A stretch of 64,000 bases of DNA from Pseudonocardia sp. TRM90224. GTDB taxonomy: Bacteria; Actinomycetota; Actinomycetes; Mycobacteriales; Pseudonocardiaceae. Position numbers and translations under genes: made by a program. The DNA lies in the NCBI RefSeq assembly GCF_021245725.1, contig NZ_JAJGSX010000009.1, forward strand, positions 186,001 through 250,000, written 5' to 3'. Below are positions 24,694 through 33,104 of the stretch, in pieces. The number at the start of each line of letters is the position of its first letter. The stretch's first letter is position 1. The notes under the pieces are model-generated. The model was not told where the DNA came from and did no database searches. It saw only the letters and a program-made list of their open reading frames with translations.

Positions 24694-25181
24694 GGTGTCA
24701 CGGGGAGTCGGTGGTCCGGCTCGGGCTGGCTGAACGCGTCGCCGTCGCGCTTGTAGGTCTTCAGCACGAAGTGCGTCGCCGTCGACTGCACCCTGTCGAT
24801 CGTCGAGAGCTTTTGCGAGACGAAGTCCGACACTGCGCGGATGGTGCGTCCGGTGACGGTGCAGCGCAGGTCGTGGCTGCCCGAGACCAGGTAGACGCTG
24901 CGCACCTCGGGGAAGCGGGCGATGCGAGCGGCGACGTCGTCGAAGCCGACCCCGCGCGCCGGCGCGAGCGAGACGTCGATGAAGGCGGTGACGGTCTCGC
25001 TGGTCGGGTCCTCGTCGACGGTGTCCCAGTCGACGACCGCCTTGTACCTGCGGATCGCGCCGGACGCCTCCCACGTCGCGATCGCCTCGCTGACCTCCGC
25101 GACCGGGAGGCCGGTCATCGTCGCGATCGTGTCGTGGCTGAGCTGGGCGTCACGCTCCAGCAGTTCGAGGATCTGCCGCAC
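24690..25181 (-). CDS. Lrp/AsnC-family transcriptional regulator (coupled to aminotransferase)
   Basis: 163 residues. N-terminal winged helix-turn-helix (ILELLERDAQLSHDTIATMTGL... about residues 4-45) and C-terminal RAM/ligand-binding domain (VTAFIDVSLAP, FPEVRSVYLVSGSHDL). Lrp/AsnC proteins respond to amino acids. Its gene ends inside the start of the aminotransferase gene, and its own start lies 9 bases after the preceding aminotransferase stop, so regulator and enzyme are very likely a functional pair controlling amino acid turnover. Confidence 0.9.
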   Translation of the reverse strand: MRQILELLERDAQLSHDTIATMTGLPVAEVSEAIATWEASGAIRRYKAVVDWDTVDEDPTSETVTAFIDVSLAPARGVGFDDVAARIARFPEVRSVYLVSGSHDLRCTVTGRTIRAVSDFVSQKLSTIDRVQSTATHFVLKTYKRDGDAFSQPEPDHRLPVTP

Positions 25182-25190
25182 GGCTCGACA

Positions 25191-26366
25191 TTACGGTGTG
25201 GCCTTGCGCCCCGATGGTGTCGGGCGGGCCGAGGCTCCCAGGAACTCCTCGACGGCGGCCAGCGCGGGCCAGGGGTCGAGCCGGCCGACGCCGATGCGGA
25301 ACCGGTCGGTGGGCGTGGTCGCCAGCTCGGAGGCGTAGATGCTGGCGGGCAGAACGAGCACACCCACATTCTCGACGAGCTCGCGGGCGAACGTCTCGGC
25401 GCCCTCACCGCCCAGGTAACGAGGGAACGCCACGCACCCGCCGTCCGGCGGTTCCCACTCGAACAGGTCGGGGTGGCGGGCGAAGAACGCGTCGAACACC
25501 GGCAGGTTCGCCGCGATGATCGCCCGGTTGCGCTCCTGGATGCGCTCACCCGCGCGCAACGCGATGCCTGCGAGCAGCTCGCTCGGGCCGGCGTTGCAGA
25601 TCGATGTGTAGTGCTTGTGGCGCTCCAGCGCGGCCAGCACGTCGCGGTCGCGGCACGCCACCCAGCCGATGCGCAGGCCGGGCAGGCCGTACGACTTCGA
25701 CATCACGTTGATCGAGACGGCCGTACCGGACAGGTCGGCGGCCTGCGGGAGCGTGCGCGAGCGGTCGAGCTCCAGCCCGCGGTAGACCTCGTCGGAGAGC
25801 AACCGGATGCCGCGCTCCTCGCACAGCGCGACCAGCCCGAGCCACGTATCGCGGTCGGGGACGGCGCCGGTCGGGTTGTTGGGGAAGTTCACCGCGACGA
25901 GCCGGGTGTTCGGCCGCAGCGCGGCGCGGACGGCGTCCAGGTCGAGCCGCCAGCCGTCCGCGGGGTCCAGCAGGACGCCGGTGACCTCGGCGCCGGTGGC
26001 GCGCGGGACCGTTTCGAGGGCCTGGTAGTTCGGCACCGTGACGACGACGTGCTCGCCGGGGCCGACGAGCAGCTGCATCGTCCAGAAGATCGCCTCTTCG
26101 GCGCCGGCGAACGCCAATACGTCGTCGGGGGTGCACTCGCTGTAGGTGTCGGCGATCGCGGCGCGCAGGGCGTCGCCGCCCCACGTCTCGGTGTATCCGA
26201 GCGGGAGCTCCGCGAACGCCGCCCGGTCGTCGTCGGTGCCGAGCGCGAGCAGCTCCCCGATGGTCATCGTCTGCGCGTCGGACGCCGTGAGGTGGTACCG
26301 CGCCGCGAACTCCCACTTCGAGAAGTAGGTCTCCAACCGGAAGTCGGGCAGCCGGGGCGTGATCAC
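25191..26366 (-). CDS. Class I/II PLP-dependent aminotransferase (second of two)
   Basis: 391 residues from a GTG overlapping the upstream regulator by four bases. N-terminus [20 protein letters not shown], then FAGAEEAIFWTMQ, the NFPNNPTGAVP loop, LLSDEVYRGLEL, and the PLP-lysine motif MSKSYGLPGLRIGW. It is clearly different from the other aminotransferase of the operon, with a distinctive LETYFSKWEF opening found in a subgroup of aminotransferases. Substrate unknown; the adjacent YheO/DauR-like regulator hints at a basic or D-amino acid, but that is inference. Confidence 0.87.
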   Translation of the reverse strand: MITPRLPDFRLETYFSKWEFAARYHLTASDAQTMTIGELLALGTDDDRAAFAELPLGYTETWGGDALRAAIADTYSECTPDDVLAFAGAEEAIFWTMQLLVGPGEHVVVTVPNYQALETVPRATGAEVTGVLLDPADGWRLDLDAVRAALRPNTRLVAVNFPNNPTGAVPDRDTWLGLVALCEERGIRLLSDEVYRGLELDRSRTLPQAADLSGTAVSINVMSKSYGLPGLRIGWVACRDRDVLAALERHKHYTSICNAGPSELLAGIALRAGERIQERNRAIIAANLPVFDAFFARHPDLFEWEPPDGGCVAFPRYLGGEGAETFARELVENVGVLVLPASIYASELATTPTDRFRIGVGRLDPWPALAAVEEFLGASARPTPSGRKATP

Positions 26367-26965
26367 GATCTGACCTCCTTGAGCAGGGCGTACAGCGTCG
26401 CGCGCGAGACGCCCAGCGTCTCCGCGGCAAGCTCGGTCGAGCGGCGCATCTCGAACAGACCTTCCGCGTCGAGCACGGCGACCAGCTCGCGGCGCGCGTT
26501 GCGGTCGAGCTGGTCGCGGGTGAGCGCGCGGTCGCGGCAGAACTCGTGCACGCGCAGCGTCATGCGCTCGCGCCAGTCGCGGTCGAACAGCTGCGGTGGG
26601 CGCTCGGTGCGCGGGGCCAGCAATGACGTGGCGAGCGCCGCGATCCGGTCGAGCGGGGAGCGGTCGAGGTTGACGCACAGCAGCCCGCGCCGCTTCCCGT
26701 CGGCGTCGGTGAGCACGGCGCTGATCGACGTGCACGCCCGTCCGTCCGGCAGCACCTTCGCGTACGGGCCGTAGACCTCCGGCCCGTCGGCGGTCACCGT
26801 GATGTCGAGCAGCGAGTCGTCGCCGACGTCCCGGCCCGACATCGGGTTCCAGATCTGTGCGATCCGGCCGGTCGTGAGGTCGTGCACGACGACCTCGCCG
26901 TGCGGGGCGAGCAACGCGGCGAGCGCCTCGCACACGGGCGCCTGGGGGCGCAGCCAGTCGAGCAT
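26363..26965 (-). CDS. YheO/DauR-like PAS and helix-turn-helix regulator
   Basis: 200 residues from ATG 26965. An N-terminal YheO-type PAS domain ([31 protein letters not shown] near residue 93) is followed by a C-terminal HTH ([25 protein letters not shown]_22 type). Family members include DauR, repressor of D-arginine use in Pseudomonas. It is the first gene of the four-gene operon and overlaps the following aminotransferase by four bases. The upstream region holds an 11-base inverted repeat that could be its operator. Confidence 0.85.
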   Translation of the reverse strand: MLDWLRPQAPVCEALAALLAPHGEVVVHDLTTGRIAQIWNPMSGRDVGDDSLLDITVTADGPEVYGPYAKVLPDGRACTSISAVLTDADGKRRGLLCVNLDRSPLDRIAALATSLLAPRTERPPQLFDRDWRERMTLRVHEFCRDRALTRDQLDRNARRELVAVLDAEGLFEMRRSTELAAETLGVSRATLYALLKEVRS

Positions 26966-26966
26966 G

Positions 26967-27023
26967 CTGGACACTCTATCTGATTGCTGGAATATTTGTC
27001 TAACGTCGGACGAGAGTGTCCAG
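26967..27023. promoter_or_regulatory. Inverted repeat and AT-rich promoter region of the aminotransferase operon
   Basis: CTGGACACTCT (26967-26977) and AGAGTGTCCAG (27013-27023) are perfect 11-base arms separated by 35 bases. The spacer is unusually AT-rich for this genome (GGAATATTTGTC) and on the minus strand contains TTAGAC, 17 bases, GATAGA, a possible -35/-10 pair directed at the YheO-like regulator gene. One arm lies inside the end of the Uma2-family gene. It could be an autoregulatory operator or, less likely, a terminator. Confidence 0.45.
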
Positions 27024-27542
27024 GTCGATGGTGACGCGGTGGTTCGCCACTTCCAGCGTGGAGGCATCGGAGAGCTCGTAGGTGTTGCCGACGAGCACGT
27101 ATGCGAGCAGGGTCGTCGGCGGCCCGACATCGATGATCCAGTACTGCGGTATGCCGGCCGCGGCGTACTCGGCGAACTTCACTGCTCGGTCGAGGTGCTC
27201 GGTGGCCTCGGAGAGGATCTCCGCGCAGAGCCGGACCTCCGCTGCGGTCGGGTGGTCGTGGCCGGGCTCCAGCACCGACGACGACGTCACGATCATGTCG
27301 GGGACCCGGACGGTCGGTCGCTCGCGATCGAGCACGACGGCGACGCCGGCAAGCGCGGTCAACGATCGCGGAAGCTGATCGTCGAGGCGGATGGTCAGGC
27401 GCCCGGCGGCCTTCTGGTGCCAGGTCGACCGGCTCGGGGACTCGACGATCAGCCCCTCGACCAGCTCGACCCGGAACTCGCTCTCCGGCATGGCCGCCCA
27501 CTCCTCGTACGTGATGCGGTGGTCGGGCCATGTTGGTCTCAT
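27000..27542 (-). CDS. Uma2-family (DUF820) PD-(D/E)XK endonuclease-fold protein
   Basis: 180 residues from ATG 27542 ([19 protein letters not shown]); an ATG at 27557 would add five residues (MRPVR). Typical Uma2 landmarks: YEEW...[36 protein letters not shown] with the [24 protein letters not shown] with Glu and Lys, and QYWIIDV. The fold is that of restriction-type nucleases; these proteins are abundant in actinobacteria and cyanobacteria but their role is unknown. Divergent from rarA with about 93 bases between starts. Confidence 0.87.
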   Translation of the reverse strand: MRPTWPDHRITYEEWAAMPESEFRVELVEGLIVESPSRSTWHQKAAGRLTIRLDDQLPRSLTALAGVAVVLDRERPTVRVPDMIVTSSSVLEPGHDHPTAAEVRLCAEILSEATEHLDRAVKFAEYAAAGIPQYWIIDVGPPTTLLAYVLVGNTYELSDASTLEVANHRVTIDLDTLVRR

Positions 27543-27635
27543 GCGGACAGGTCTCATCCGGACAGGGTGCCGTTGCCCACCGACAGAACCGGGCGGTTCC
27601 GCGGATGTCGGTGCTCGGTGGCACCCTGGTGGGCG

Positions 27636-28982
27636 ATGAGTACCGACGGACTGTTCGAGCTCGAGGAACCCGCCTCCGGCCAGGAGGCGGAGCCGGCGCG
27701 CGCCACCGCGCCGCTGGCCGTCCGGATGCGCCCGCGTGTGCTCGACGAGGTGGTCGGCCAGCAGCACCTCCTGCGGCCCGGCGCGCCGCTGCGCAGGCTG
27801 GTCGAGGGCGGCGCCGCCGCGTCCGTGCTGCTCTACGGCCCGCCCGGCACGGGCAAGACCACCATTGCGCGGCTGCTCGCGGGCGTCGGCGAGCGGCACT
27901 TCGTTGCCCTCTCGGCGCTGTCGTCGGGGGTGAAGGAGCTGCGCGCCGTCATCGACGACGCGCGCCGCCGGCGCGACTACCGCGGCCAGCAGACCGTGCT
28001 GTTCATCGACGAGGTGCACCGCTTCTCCAAGACCCAGCAGGACGCCCTGCTCGGTGCCGTCGAGGACCGCTTGGTGCTGCTCGTGGCCGCCACCACGGAG
28101 AACCCGTCGTTCTCGGTGGTGTCGCCGCTGCTCTCGCGGTCGCTGGTGCTGCAGCTGCAGTCGCTCACCGACGACGACGTGCGCGAGCTGCTGCGCCGCG
28201 CCGTGGCCGACCAGCGCGGGCTCGACGGCGCCGTCGAGCTGGCGAAGGAGGCGGAGGAGGCGCTGATCCGCCTCTCCGCGGGCGATGCCCGGCGCGCGCT
28301 GACCGCGCTGGAGGCCGCCGCCGACGGCGTGCTCGGCACGGACGCCACCACGATCGACGTCCCCGCTGTGGAGCGCGCGGTCACCGAAGCGACCGTTCGC
28401 TACGACCGGGCGGGCGACCAGCACTACGACGTGATCAGCGCGTTCATCAAGTCGATCCGCGGCTCCGATCCCGATGCCGCGCTGCACTACCTGGCCCGGA
28501 TGCTGGTGGCGGGGGAGGACCCGCGGTTCATCGCGCGCCGGCTGATGATCCACGCGAGCGAGGACGTCGGGCTGGCCGATCCCACGGCGTTGCAGGCCGC
28601 GACGGCAGCGGCGCAGGTCGTGCAGCTGGTCGGGCTCCCGGAGTGCCGGCTCGCGCTGGCGCAGGCCACCGTCCACCTGGCGACGGCGCCGAAGTCGAAC
28701 GCCGTGATCGTCGGGATCGACGAGGCGATGGCCGATGTGCGCAACGGTGCGGTGGGGGCGGTGCCGCCGCACCTGCGCGACGGCCACTACGCGGGCGCCG
28801 AGAAGCTCGGCAACGCCGTCGGGTACCGCTACCCGCACAAGGTCGCGGAGGGGGTGCTCGCGCAGCAGTACCCGCCCGATTCGCTGGTCGGGAAGGACTA
28901 CTACCGGCCCAGCCCTCACGGCGGCGAGCGAGTGCTCGGCGAGCGGCTGGTCAAGCTGCGCAAGGCCGTCCGCGGCGGGTGA
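27636..28982 (+). CDS. rarA: Replication-associated recombination protein A (RarA/MgsA)
   Basis: 448 residues from ATG 27636 ([15 protein letters not shown]). AAA+ clamp-loader-like ATPase: [15 protein letters not shown], Walker [17 protein letters not shown], Walker [20 protein letters not shown], sensor 1 ATTENPSF and sensor 2 [11 protein letters not shown]. The C-terminal MgsA domain shows [19 protein letters not shown] and [12 protein letters not shown]. Acts at stalled replication forks. The order around alaS is as in M. tuberculosis (Rv2559c), with insertions. Confidence 0.95.
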   Translation: MSTDGLFELEEPASGQEAEPARATAPLAVRMRPRVLDEVVGQQHLLRPGAPLRRLVEGGAAASVLLYGPPGTGKTTIARLLAGVGERHFVALSALSSGVKELRAVIDDARRRRDYRGQQTVLFIDEVHRFSKTQQDALLGAVEDRLVLLVAATTENPSFSVVSPLLSRSLVLQLQSLTDDDVRELLRRAVADQRGLDGAVELAKEAEEALIRLSAGDARRALTALEAAADGVLGTDATTIDVPAVERAVTEATVRYDRAGDQHYDVISAFIKSIRGSDPDAALHYLARMLVAGEDPRFIARRLMIHASEDVGLADPTALQAATAAAQVVQLVGLPECRLALAQATVHLATAPKSNAVIVGIDEAMADVRNGAVGAVPPHLRDGHYAGAEKLGNAVGYRYPHKVAEGVLAQQYPPDSLVGKDYYRPSPHGGERVLGERLVKLRKAVRGG

Positions 28983-29034
28983 AAGTCGCTCAACGGCATG
29001 GTCTGGCCTGGTATGAGCGAACTAGGGTCCTGGT

Positions 29035-29265
29035 GTGACCGCAGAGCGTGTGACGGTGAGCCTGCCTCCCGACCTGCTGCGCGATGCGCGCAGCGCCGTG
29101 GCCGGAGGGGCTGCGGAGAGCCTCTCGGCGTTCGTCGCGGCGGCGCTGCGCACGCACCTGTCGCGGGCGCGGGCGCTGGGCGAGCTGGAGCGCGTGCTGG
29201 GCGGCCGACCGCCGCGCGAGGCGATCGACGCCGTCCGCCGCGACCTCGGCCTCGCCCCGTCGTGA
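29035..29265 (+). CDS. Ribbon-helix-helix antitoxin of a VapBC-type pair
   Basis: 76 residues from GTG 29035. The N-terminus RVTVSLPPDLLRDARSAV is a ribbon-helix-helix DNA-binding segment, followed by SLSAFVAAALRTHLSRARA and a charged C-terminal segment that would wrap the toxin. Its stop overlaps the next start by four bases. Antitoxins of this type neutralise the PIN toxin and repress their own promoter. Confidence 0.8.
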   Translation: MTAERVTVSLPPDLLRDARSAVAGGAAESLSAFVAAALRTHLSRARALGELERVLGGRPPREAIDAVRRDLGLAPS

Positions 29266-29642
29266 TCGGCGGGCGGGTGCTCGACTCGACCACGCTGGTC
29301 GCGTTCGCGTCGGGCACATCGGTGTACTCGGCGGCGCTCGTCTGGACGGCCGTCGAGGAAGGTGTGGTGCTCGTGGTGCCGGCGACGGCGATCGCCGCGA
29401 CGTGGTCCCAGCTGCGCGACAAGGAGCACCCGGTGATGGAGGTGCTCATGCGCCTGCCCGTCACCGTCGTCGACGAGCTGACGGCCGACCGCGCCCGCGC
29501 CGTCGGCTCCCTCGGTGGCGAGCTGCGCGACGCGCACGCCGTGCTGTGCGCCCGCGACCGCTGCTCGCCGCTGGTGACGGCCGATGCCACGCAGTACCTG
29601 TCGATGGATCTGGCCGGCGTCGAGGTGGAGACGCTCCCGTAG
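29262..29642 (+). CDS. PIN-domain toxin-like protein (VapC-type)
   Basis: 126 residues from GTG 29262. PIN landmarks: GRVLDSTTLVAFA (first acidic residue), a central Glu/Asp region, LRDAHAVLCARD (Asp) and TADATQYLSM (final Asp). Such proteins are Mg-dependent RNases that cut tRNA or rRNA. The pairing with the ribbon-helix-helix gene (four-base overlap) supports a toxin-antitoxin module. The first acidic position is D8 and nothing looks broken. Confidence 0.75.
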   Translation: MIGGRVLDSTTLVAFASGTSVYSAALVWTAVEEGVVLVVPATAIAATWSQLRDKEHPVMEVLMRLPVTVVDELTADRARAVGSLGGELRDAHAVLCARDRCSPLVTADATQYLSMDLAGVEVETLP

Positions 29643-29646
29643 CGGT

Positions 29647-30393
29647 TCAGCGGCCGAGGAAGCCGCCGAGGATCCCGCCGCCCGAGCTGCCCGCCTGCTG
29701 GCCCGCGCCGGTGCCGCTGACCAGGCTGCCGCCGATCTCCTCCGACGGCTGCACGACCACGAACCCCTGCCCGGCGAAGCTCATCGTGAACGCCTCGCCG
29801 GTGGTCCGGCCGAGCAGCGTGCCCAGACCGAGCTGGTCGGCGCGGTGGAAGCCGGTCTGCAGCCCGGCCGACCAGCACACCGCGGCCTGCGGGTCGGCGT
29901 AGGTCGGCTGGTCGACGGCCAGCACGACCGGCGTGCCCTTGCAGGTGATCGCGATCCGGCCGCGCCCGGTGAAGACGCAGTTGAACAGGCCCGCCGTGGA
30001 GAGCATGCCGGCGCCCTGGACGCGCTGGATGTCCCACGAGAGGCTCGGCTCGAACCCCAGCACGTTGCGCCCGTTGATGGTGAGCCCGTCGTGCGGGCCT
30101 TCCAGGTCGACGAGGAAGACGTCGGAGGCGTAGTCGGCGAGGAACAGGTCGCCCCGGCCCTTCGCGCGCATGAGCGGGATGCCTTCGCCGGTCAGCTGCT
30201 GGGTGATGAACCGGCCGATCCCACCGGACCCGAGCGCCTCGAACTCGATCTGGCCCTGGTAGGCGACCATGGCGCCCTGCCGCGCGATCACCTCGCCCTC
30301 GAGCGCGACCTTGACCATCTTCGAGTTCTGCAGTGCCATTCCACGGTGCCCGGCGGTTTCCGCGTTGTTCGGGCTGAACAGATCACTTCGCAT
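29647..30393 (-). CDS. AIM24-family protein
   Basis: 248 residues from ATG 30393. Core: MVAYQGQIEFEALGSGG, GDLFLADYASDVFLVDLEG, AGLFNCVFTGRGRIAI, QTGFHRADQLGLGTLLGRTTGEAF, then a Gly-rich C-terminal tail ending GGGILGGFLGR. This matches the AIM24 (TIGR00266-like) beta-trefoil family; yeast AIM24 affects mitochondrial organisation but the bacterial role is unknown. Convergent with the VapC-like gene, with four bases between stops. Confidence 0.85.
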   Translation of the reverse strand: MRSDLFSPNNAETAGHRGMALQNSKMVKVALEGEVIARQGAMVAYQGQIEFEALGSGGIGRFITQQLTGEGIPLMRAKGRGDLFLADYASDVFLVDLEGPHDGLTINGRNVLGFEPSLSWDIQRVQGAGMLSTAGLFNCVFTGRGRIAITCKGTPVVLAVDQPTYADPQAAVCWSAGLQTGFHRADQLGLGTLLGRTTGEAFTMSFAGQGFVVVQPSEEIGGSLVSGTGAGQQAGSSGGGILGGFLGR

Positions 30394-30440
30394 GCTGCGA
30401 ATGTGTCGGGACGTTGTTGCATCTCCGACTCACGTGCGTT

Positions 30441-31808
30441 TCATGCCCACGCGGTGCCCGGTGTCATGATCGAACCGGGGTCGTAGCGGCGCTTGAGCTC
30501 GACGAGGCGCTGCCACCGCTCGCCGTAGTGCGCCGCCCAGTCCGCCGGCCCGAACTCGACCGACTCGATCGGGTACCGGACGCCGCCGGCGGCCCGCGCA
30601 CGTTCGTAGAGCTCGCGGTTGCGGCGCAGCATGCGCCCGGGCAGCTCGGGGTCGTCCGGTGGGCCCGCCGTCATCAGCGTGAACAGGTACACCCAGTCGC
30701 TGCCGTCGGCCTCGGGCAGTCGCAACGACGGGCGGGTGAGCGCCGAGCGCCGGTGGACGTACATCAGGACGAACCCGCCCTCGCCTACGTCGTGCGGCGC
30801 GAGCCCGCCCACGACGTCGGCGACGAACCGCTCGGCGGTCGACTCCGGCAGCCACACCGTGAACCACGGCTTGGCCAGCGTGTCCCAGTGCAGGTCCGTG
30901 CGGAGGCCGGCGACGGCGTCGTCGATGCGGGAGACGTGGTCCAGGTAGTCGGCGGTGCGGACCTCGGCGGACTCGGGCGCGACGGTGAGCCCGCGAAGCA
31001 GGTGGTCGTCGTCCGGTTCGGCACCGTGGAACACGAACGCGTTGAGGTGGTGCACCTCGCCGTGCTCGCCCGGCCGCCACCAGTCGCCGTAGACCTCGGT
31101 GACCTCATTGCGGTGCACGAGTGTGCGGTAGTCCTGGAAGAACGCGGCCCGGTCGGTGTAGGCGAGGTGGTAGCCGCGCACCCGTTGCGGCGCCGGGACG
31201 AGCGCCACGGTCACCGAGGTGATCACGCCGAACTGCCCGACGCCGGCCAGCACGGCCTCGAACAGCTCGCGATCCCGGGCCGCCGAGCAGCGCTGCAGCT
31301 CGCCGTCCCCCGTGACGACTTCCAGCTCGACGACGTGGTCGACCTGCGCGCCTGCCGAGATCGCCGGCGGGACACCGCCGAGCGACAGCGTGCCGCCGAC
31401 GGTCAGGTCGAGGTACCCGGTCGCCGCGGGTATCGCGCGGCCGCGCTCGTGCGCCGCGCGAGCCAGCTCCAGCCACGTGACACCGGCGCCGACGACCGCG
31501 CCCTCCGCGGTGAACCGGATCCCCGCGAGCGAGCGCGTCTCGATCACGACACCGCCGGCGGTGAGGCTCTGCCCGCCGGTGGTGTTGCCGAGCCCGCGCG
31601 GTGCGACGGGCACGTTCGCCCTCCGGCAGAACCGGACGACGTCCTGGACGTCGCGCGCCGACCCGGGCCGCAGCACGGCGGCCGGGAGGCGCTCGGTGAG
31701 CCGCCCGGCGTCGTGCGCCGCCTCCTGCCGGATCGCCGGCTCGACGTGGAGCGTGCCGTCGAGCCGCGGCAGCGCGCCCCAGCCGGGGTCGGGAGGGTGC
31801 GCGGCCAC
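30441..31808 (-). CDS. Cytokinin-dehydrogenase-like FAD oxidoreductase lacking the covalent-FAD histidine
   Basis: 455 residues from GTG 31808 (VAAHPPDPGWGALPRLDG); the longer frame upstream only translates a palindromic repeat. An FAD-binding PCMH domain shows LRPGSARDVQDVVRF, PRGLGNTTGGQSLTAGGVV and GYLDLTVGGTLSLGGVPPAI, closely resembling plant cytokinin dehydrogenases, and the C-terminal substrate-binding domain ends near RRYDPGSIMTPG. In plant enzymes the loop is RGxGHS with the His covalently bound to FAD; here that position is Asn75. No signal peptide seen. The true substrate is unknown. Confidence 0.83.
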   Translation of the reverse strand: MAAHPPDPGWGALPRLDGTLHVEPAIRQEAAHDAGRLTERLPAAVLRPGSARDVQDVVRFCRRANVPVAPRGLGNTTGGQSLTAGGVVIETRSLAGIRFTAEGAVVGAGVTWLELARAAHERGRAIPAATGYLDLTVGGTLSLGGVPPAISAGAQVDHVVELEVVTGDGELQRCSAARDRELFEAVLAGVGQFGVITSVTVALVPAPQRVRGYHLAYTDRAAFFQDYRTLVHRNEVTEVYGDWWRPGEHGEVHHLNAFVFHGAEPDDDHLLRGLTVAPESAEVRTADYLDHVSRIDDAVAGLRTDLHWDTLAKPWFTVWLPESTAERFVADVVGGLAPHDVGEGGFVLMYVHRRSALTRPSLRLPEADGSDWVYLFTLMTAGPPDDPELPGRMLRRNRELYERARAAGGVRYPIESVEFGPADWAAHYGERWQRLVELKRRYDPGSIMTPGTAWA

Positions 31809-31879
31809 AGCGGCATCGTATGAGGGGAGCGACGTGTGCGGAGCCGCCACGCCGGAGGCCGCTGGCTGCGGTGCGCGGA

Positions 31880-32044
31880 GGGCAGGAAAGCCACTTTCCG
31901 GCCCTGTGAGGGCGGGAAAGTGGCTTTCCTGCCCTCGCGTGGGCAACGGCTACGCACATCCCGGCCGTACACCCGAGCGCCGCGCCCAGCCCGGATTCTC
32001 ATCCTTCGTGGCGGCCCGGAGGGCCATGACGGACTTTCCTGACC
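31880..32044. repeat. Composite palindromic element (copy 2)
   Basis: It begins GGGCAGGAAAG (31880-31890) and ends CTTTCCTGACC (32034-32044), 10 of 11 positions complementary. The first ~60 bases form the GGGCAGGAAAG...CTTTCCTGCCC palindrome; the last ~55 bases are the CCGGATTCTCATCC...GGCGGCCCGGAGGGCC module also present at about 4.5 and 55.6 kb. Located between two minus-strand genes: downstream of the DUF4185 gene and upstream of the FAD oxidoreductase. Confidence 0.75.
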
Positions 32045-32078
32045 CCGGCGTGCGGGGTGGACGTCCTGGGACCTTGGC

Positions 32079-33104
32079 CTACGGCGTCTGGGATCCGGCC
32101 AGCGCGCTGACGTCCGTGCGGAACTGCATCGCGTGGTACGGCCAGTTGGTGGCGGTGTTCCACTGGCTGACGATCAGGTTGAGCTCCGCCAGCGTCGAGC
32201 CGGGCACGATGTAGCCGCCGTAGAGCTGCGCTACCCGCCCCGCGTCGTGGTCCTCGTCCTCCCACAGGCAGCCGTGCAGCACCGTCGCCCGCGGTGCGAC
32301 GTGCATGTCGGCGGTGAAGGAGTCGAGCGCGAACACGTCCATCCGGTAGTTGCCGTCGTCGAACGCGGCGAGGAGCAGCTGGCCCTCGACCCGGCGCAGC
32401 GAGAGCTCGCCGAACCGCCCCGGCAGCGTGATCGTCGGCGGGCGGCCCCACCCCCAGCTCCCGTCGGAGAAGCCCCAACTCTCCCACGCCGCCGGATCGG
32501 TCACGGCGTGTTCGGGCACGCGGTGCTGGATCAGGCCGTGCGCGCGCTGGAAGCCGGTGGTGAACGCGTAGACGTACCCGTCGCCGCCGATCTCCCAGGT
32601 GAGCATCTGGAACAGCCCGCCGAGGTGGTCGCCCGGCCAGCGGGCATCGGTGACCTCCCAGGTGACGCCGTTGTCGCGCGAGCTGTGCAGCTCCGTCCAG
32701 TGCACGGTGCCCAGCTCGCGGCACACCATGACGTGCAGGTAGAGCGTGTCGCCGATGCGGATGACGTCGGTGGGGAGCTTGGTGACCACCCGGCAGCCGT
32801 CGACCCAGCGGTTGTGCCGGTAGTCGCAGACCTGGTGGGCGTAGTCACCCTCGCCGGCCGACCCCGTCCACTCGATGCCGGTGGCGACGCTCGCGGGGTC
32901 GCCGAAGAGGATCACGGGCGAGCGCCAGCCGCGCCCGCCGACGGTGGCGCGCTCGAACGTGTCGCCGAAGACGGAGACGAGCCGGCCGTCCGGGGCGGTT
33001 GTGGTCGCGCCGAGGTCGGTGCCGCCGATGCCGAAGCGGTCGGTGTGGCCGGGCCCGGTCAGATCGGTGATCTTGCGAGCGGTCGGGACGTTCGTTGCGG
33101 TCAT
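32079..33104 (-). CDS. DUF4185 domain protein
   Basis: 341 residues from ATG 33104, overlapping the arginine deiminase stop by four bases (ATGA). The sequence has beta-propeller-like repeats typical of DUF4185: [42 protein letters not shown] and [11 protein letters not shown]. No signal peptide is apparent, whereas many DUF4185 proteins are secreted and sialidase- or glycosidase-like. The function is unknown. Coupling to arcA in one transcript is unexpected and may just reflect compact gene packing. Confidence 0.8.
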   Translation of the reverse strand: MTATNVPTARKITDLTGPGHTDRFGIGGTDLGATTTAPDGRLVSVFGDTFERATVGGRGWRSPVILFGDPASVATGIEWTGSAGEGDYAHQVCDYRHNRWVDGCRVVTKLPTDVIRIGDTLYLHVMVCRELGTVHWTELHSSRDNGVTWEVTDARWPGDHLGGLFQMLTWEIGGDGYVYAFTTGFQRAHGLIQHRVPEHAVTDPAAWESWGFSDGSWGWGRPPTITLPGRFGELSLRRVEGQLLLAAFDDGNYRMDVFALDSFTADMHVAPRATVLHGCLWEDEDHDAGRVAQLYGGYIVPGSTLAELNLIVSQWNTATNWPYHAMQFRTDVSALAGSQTP

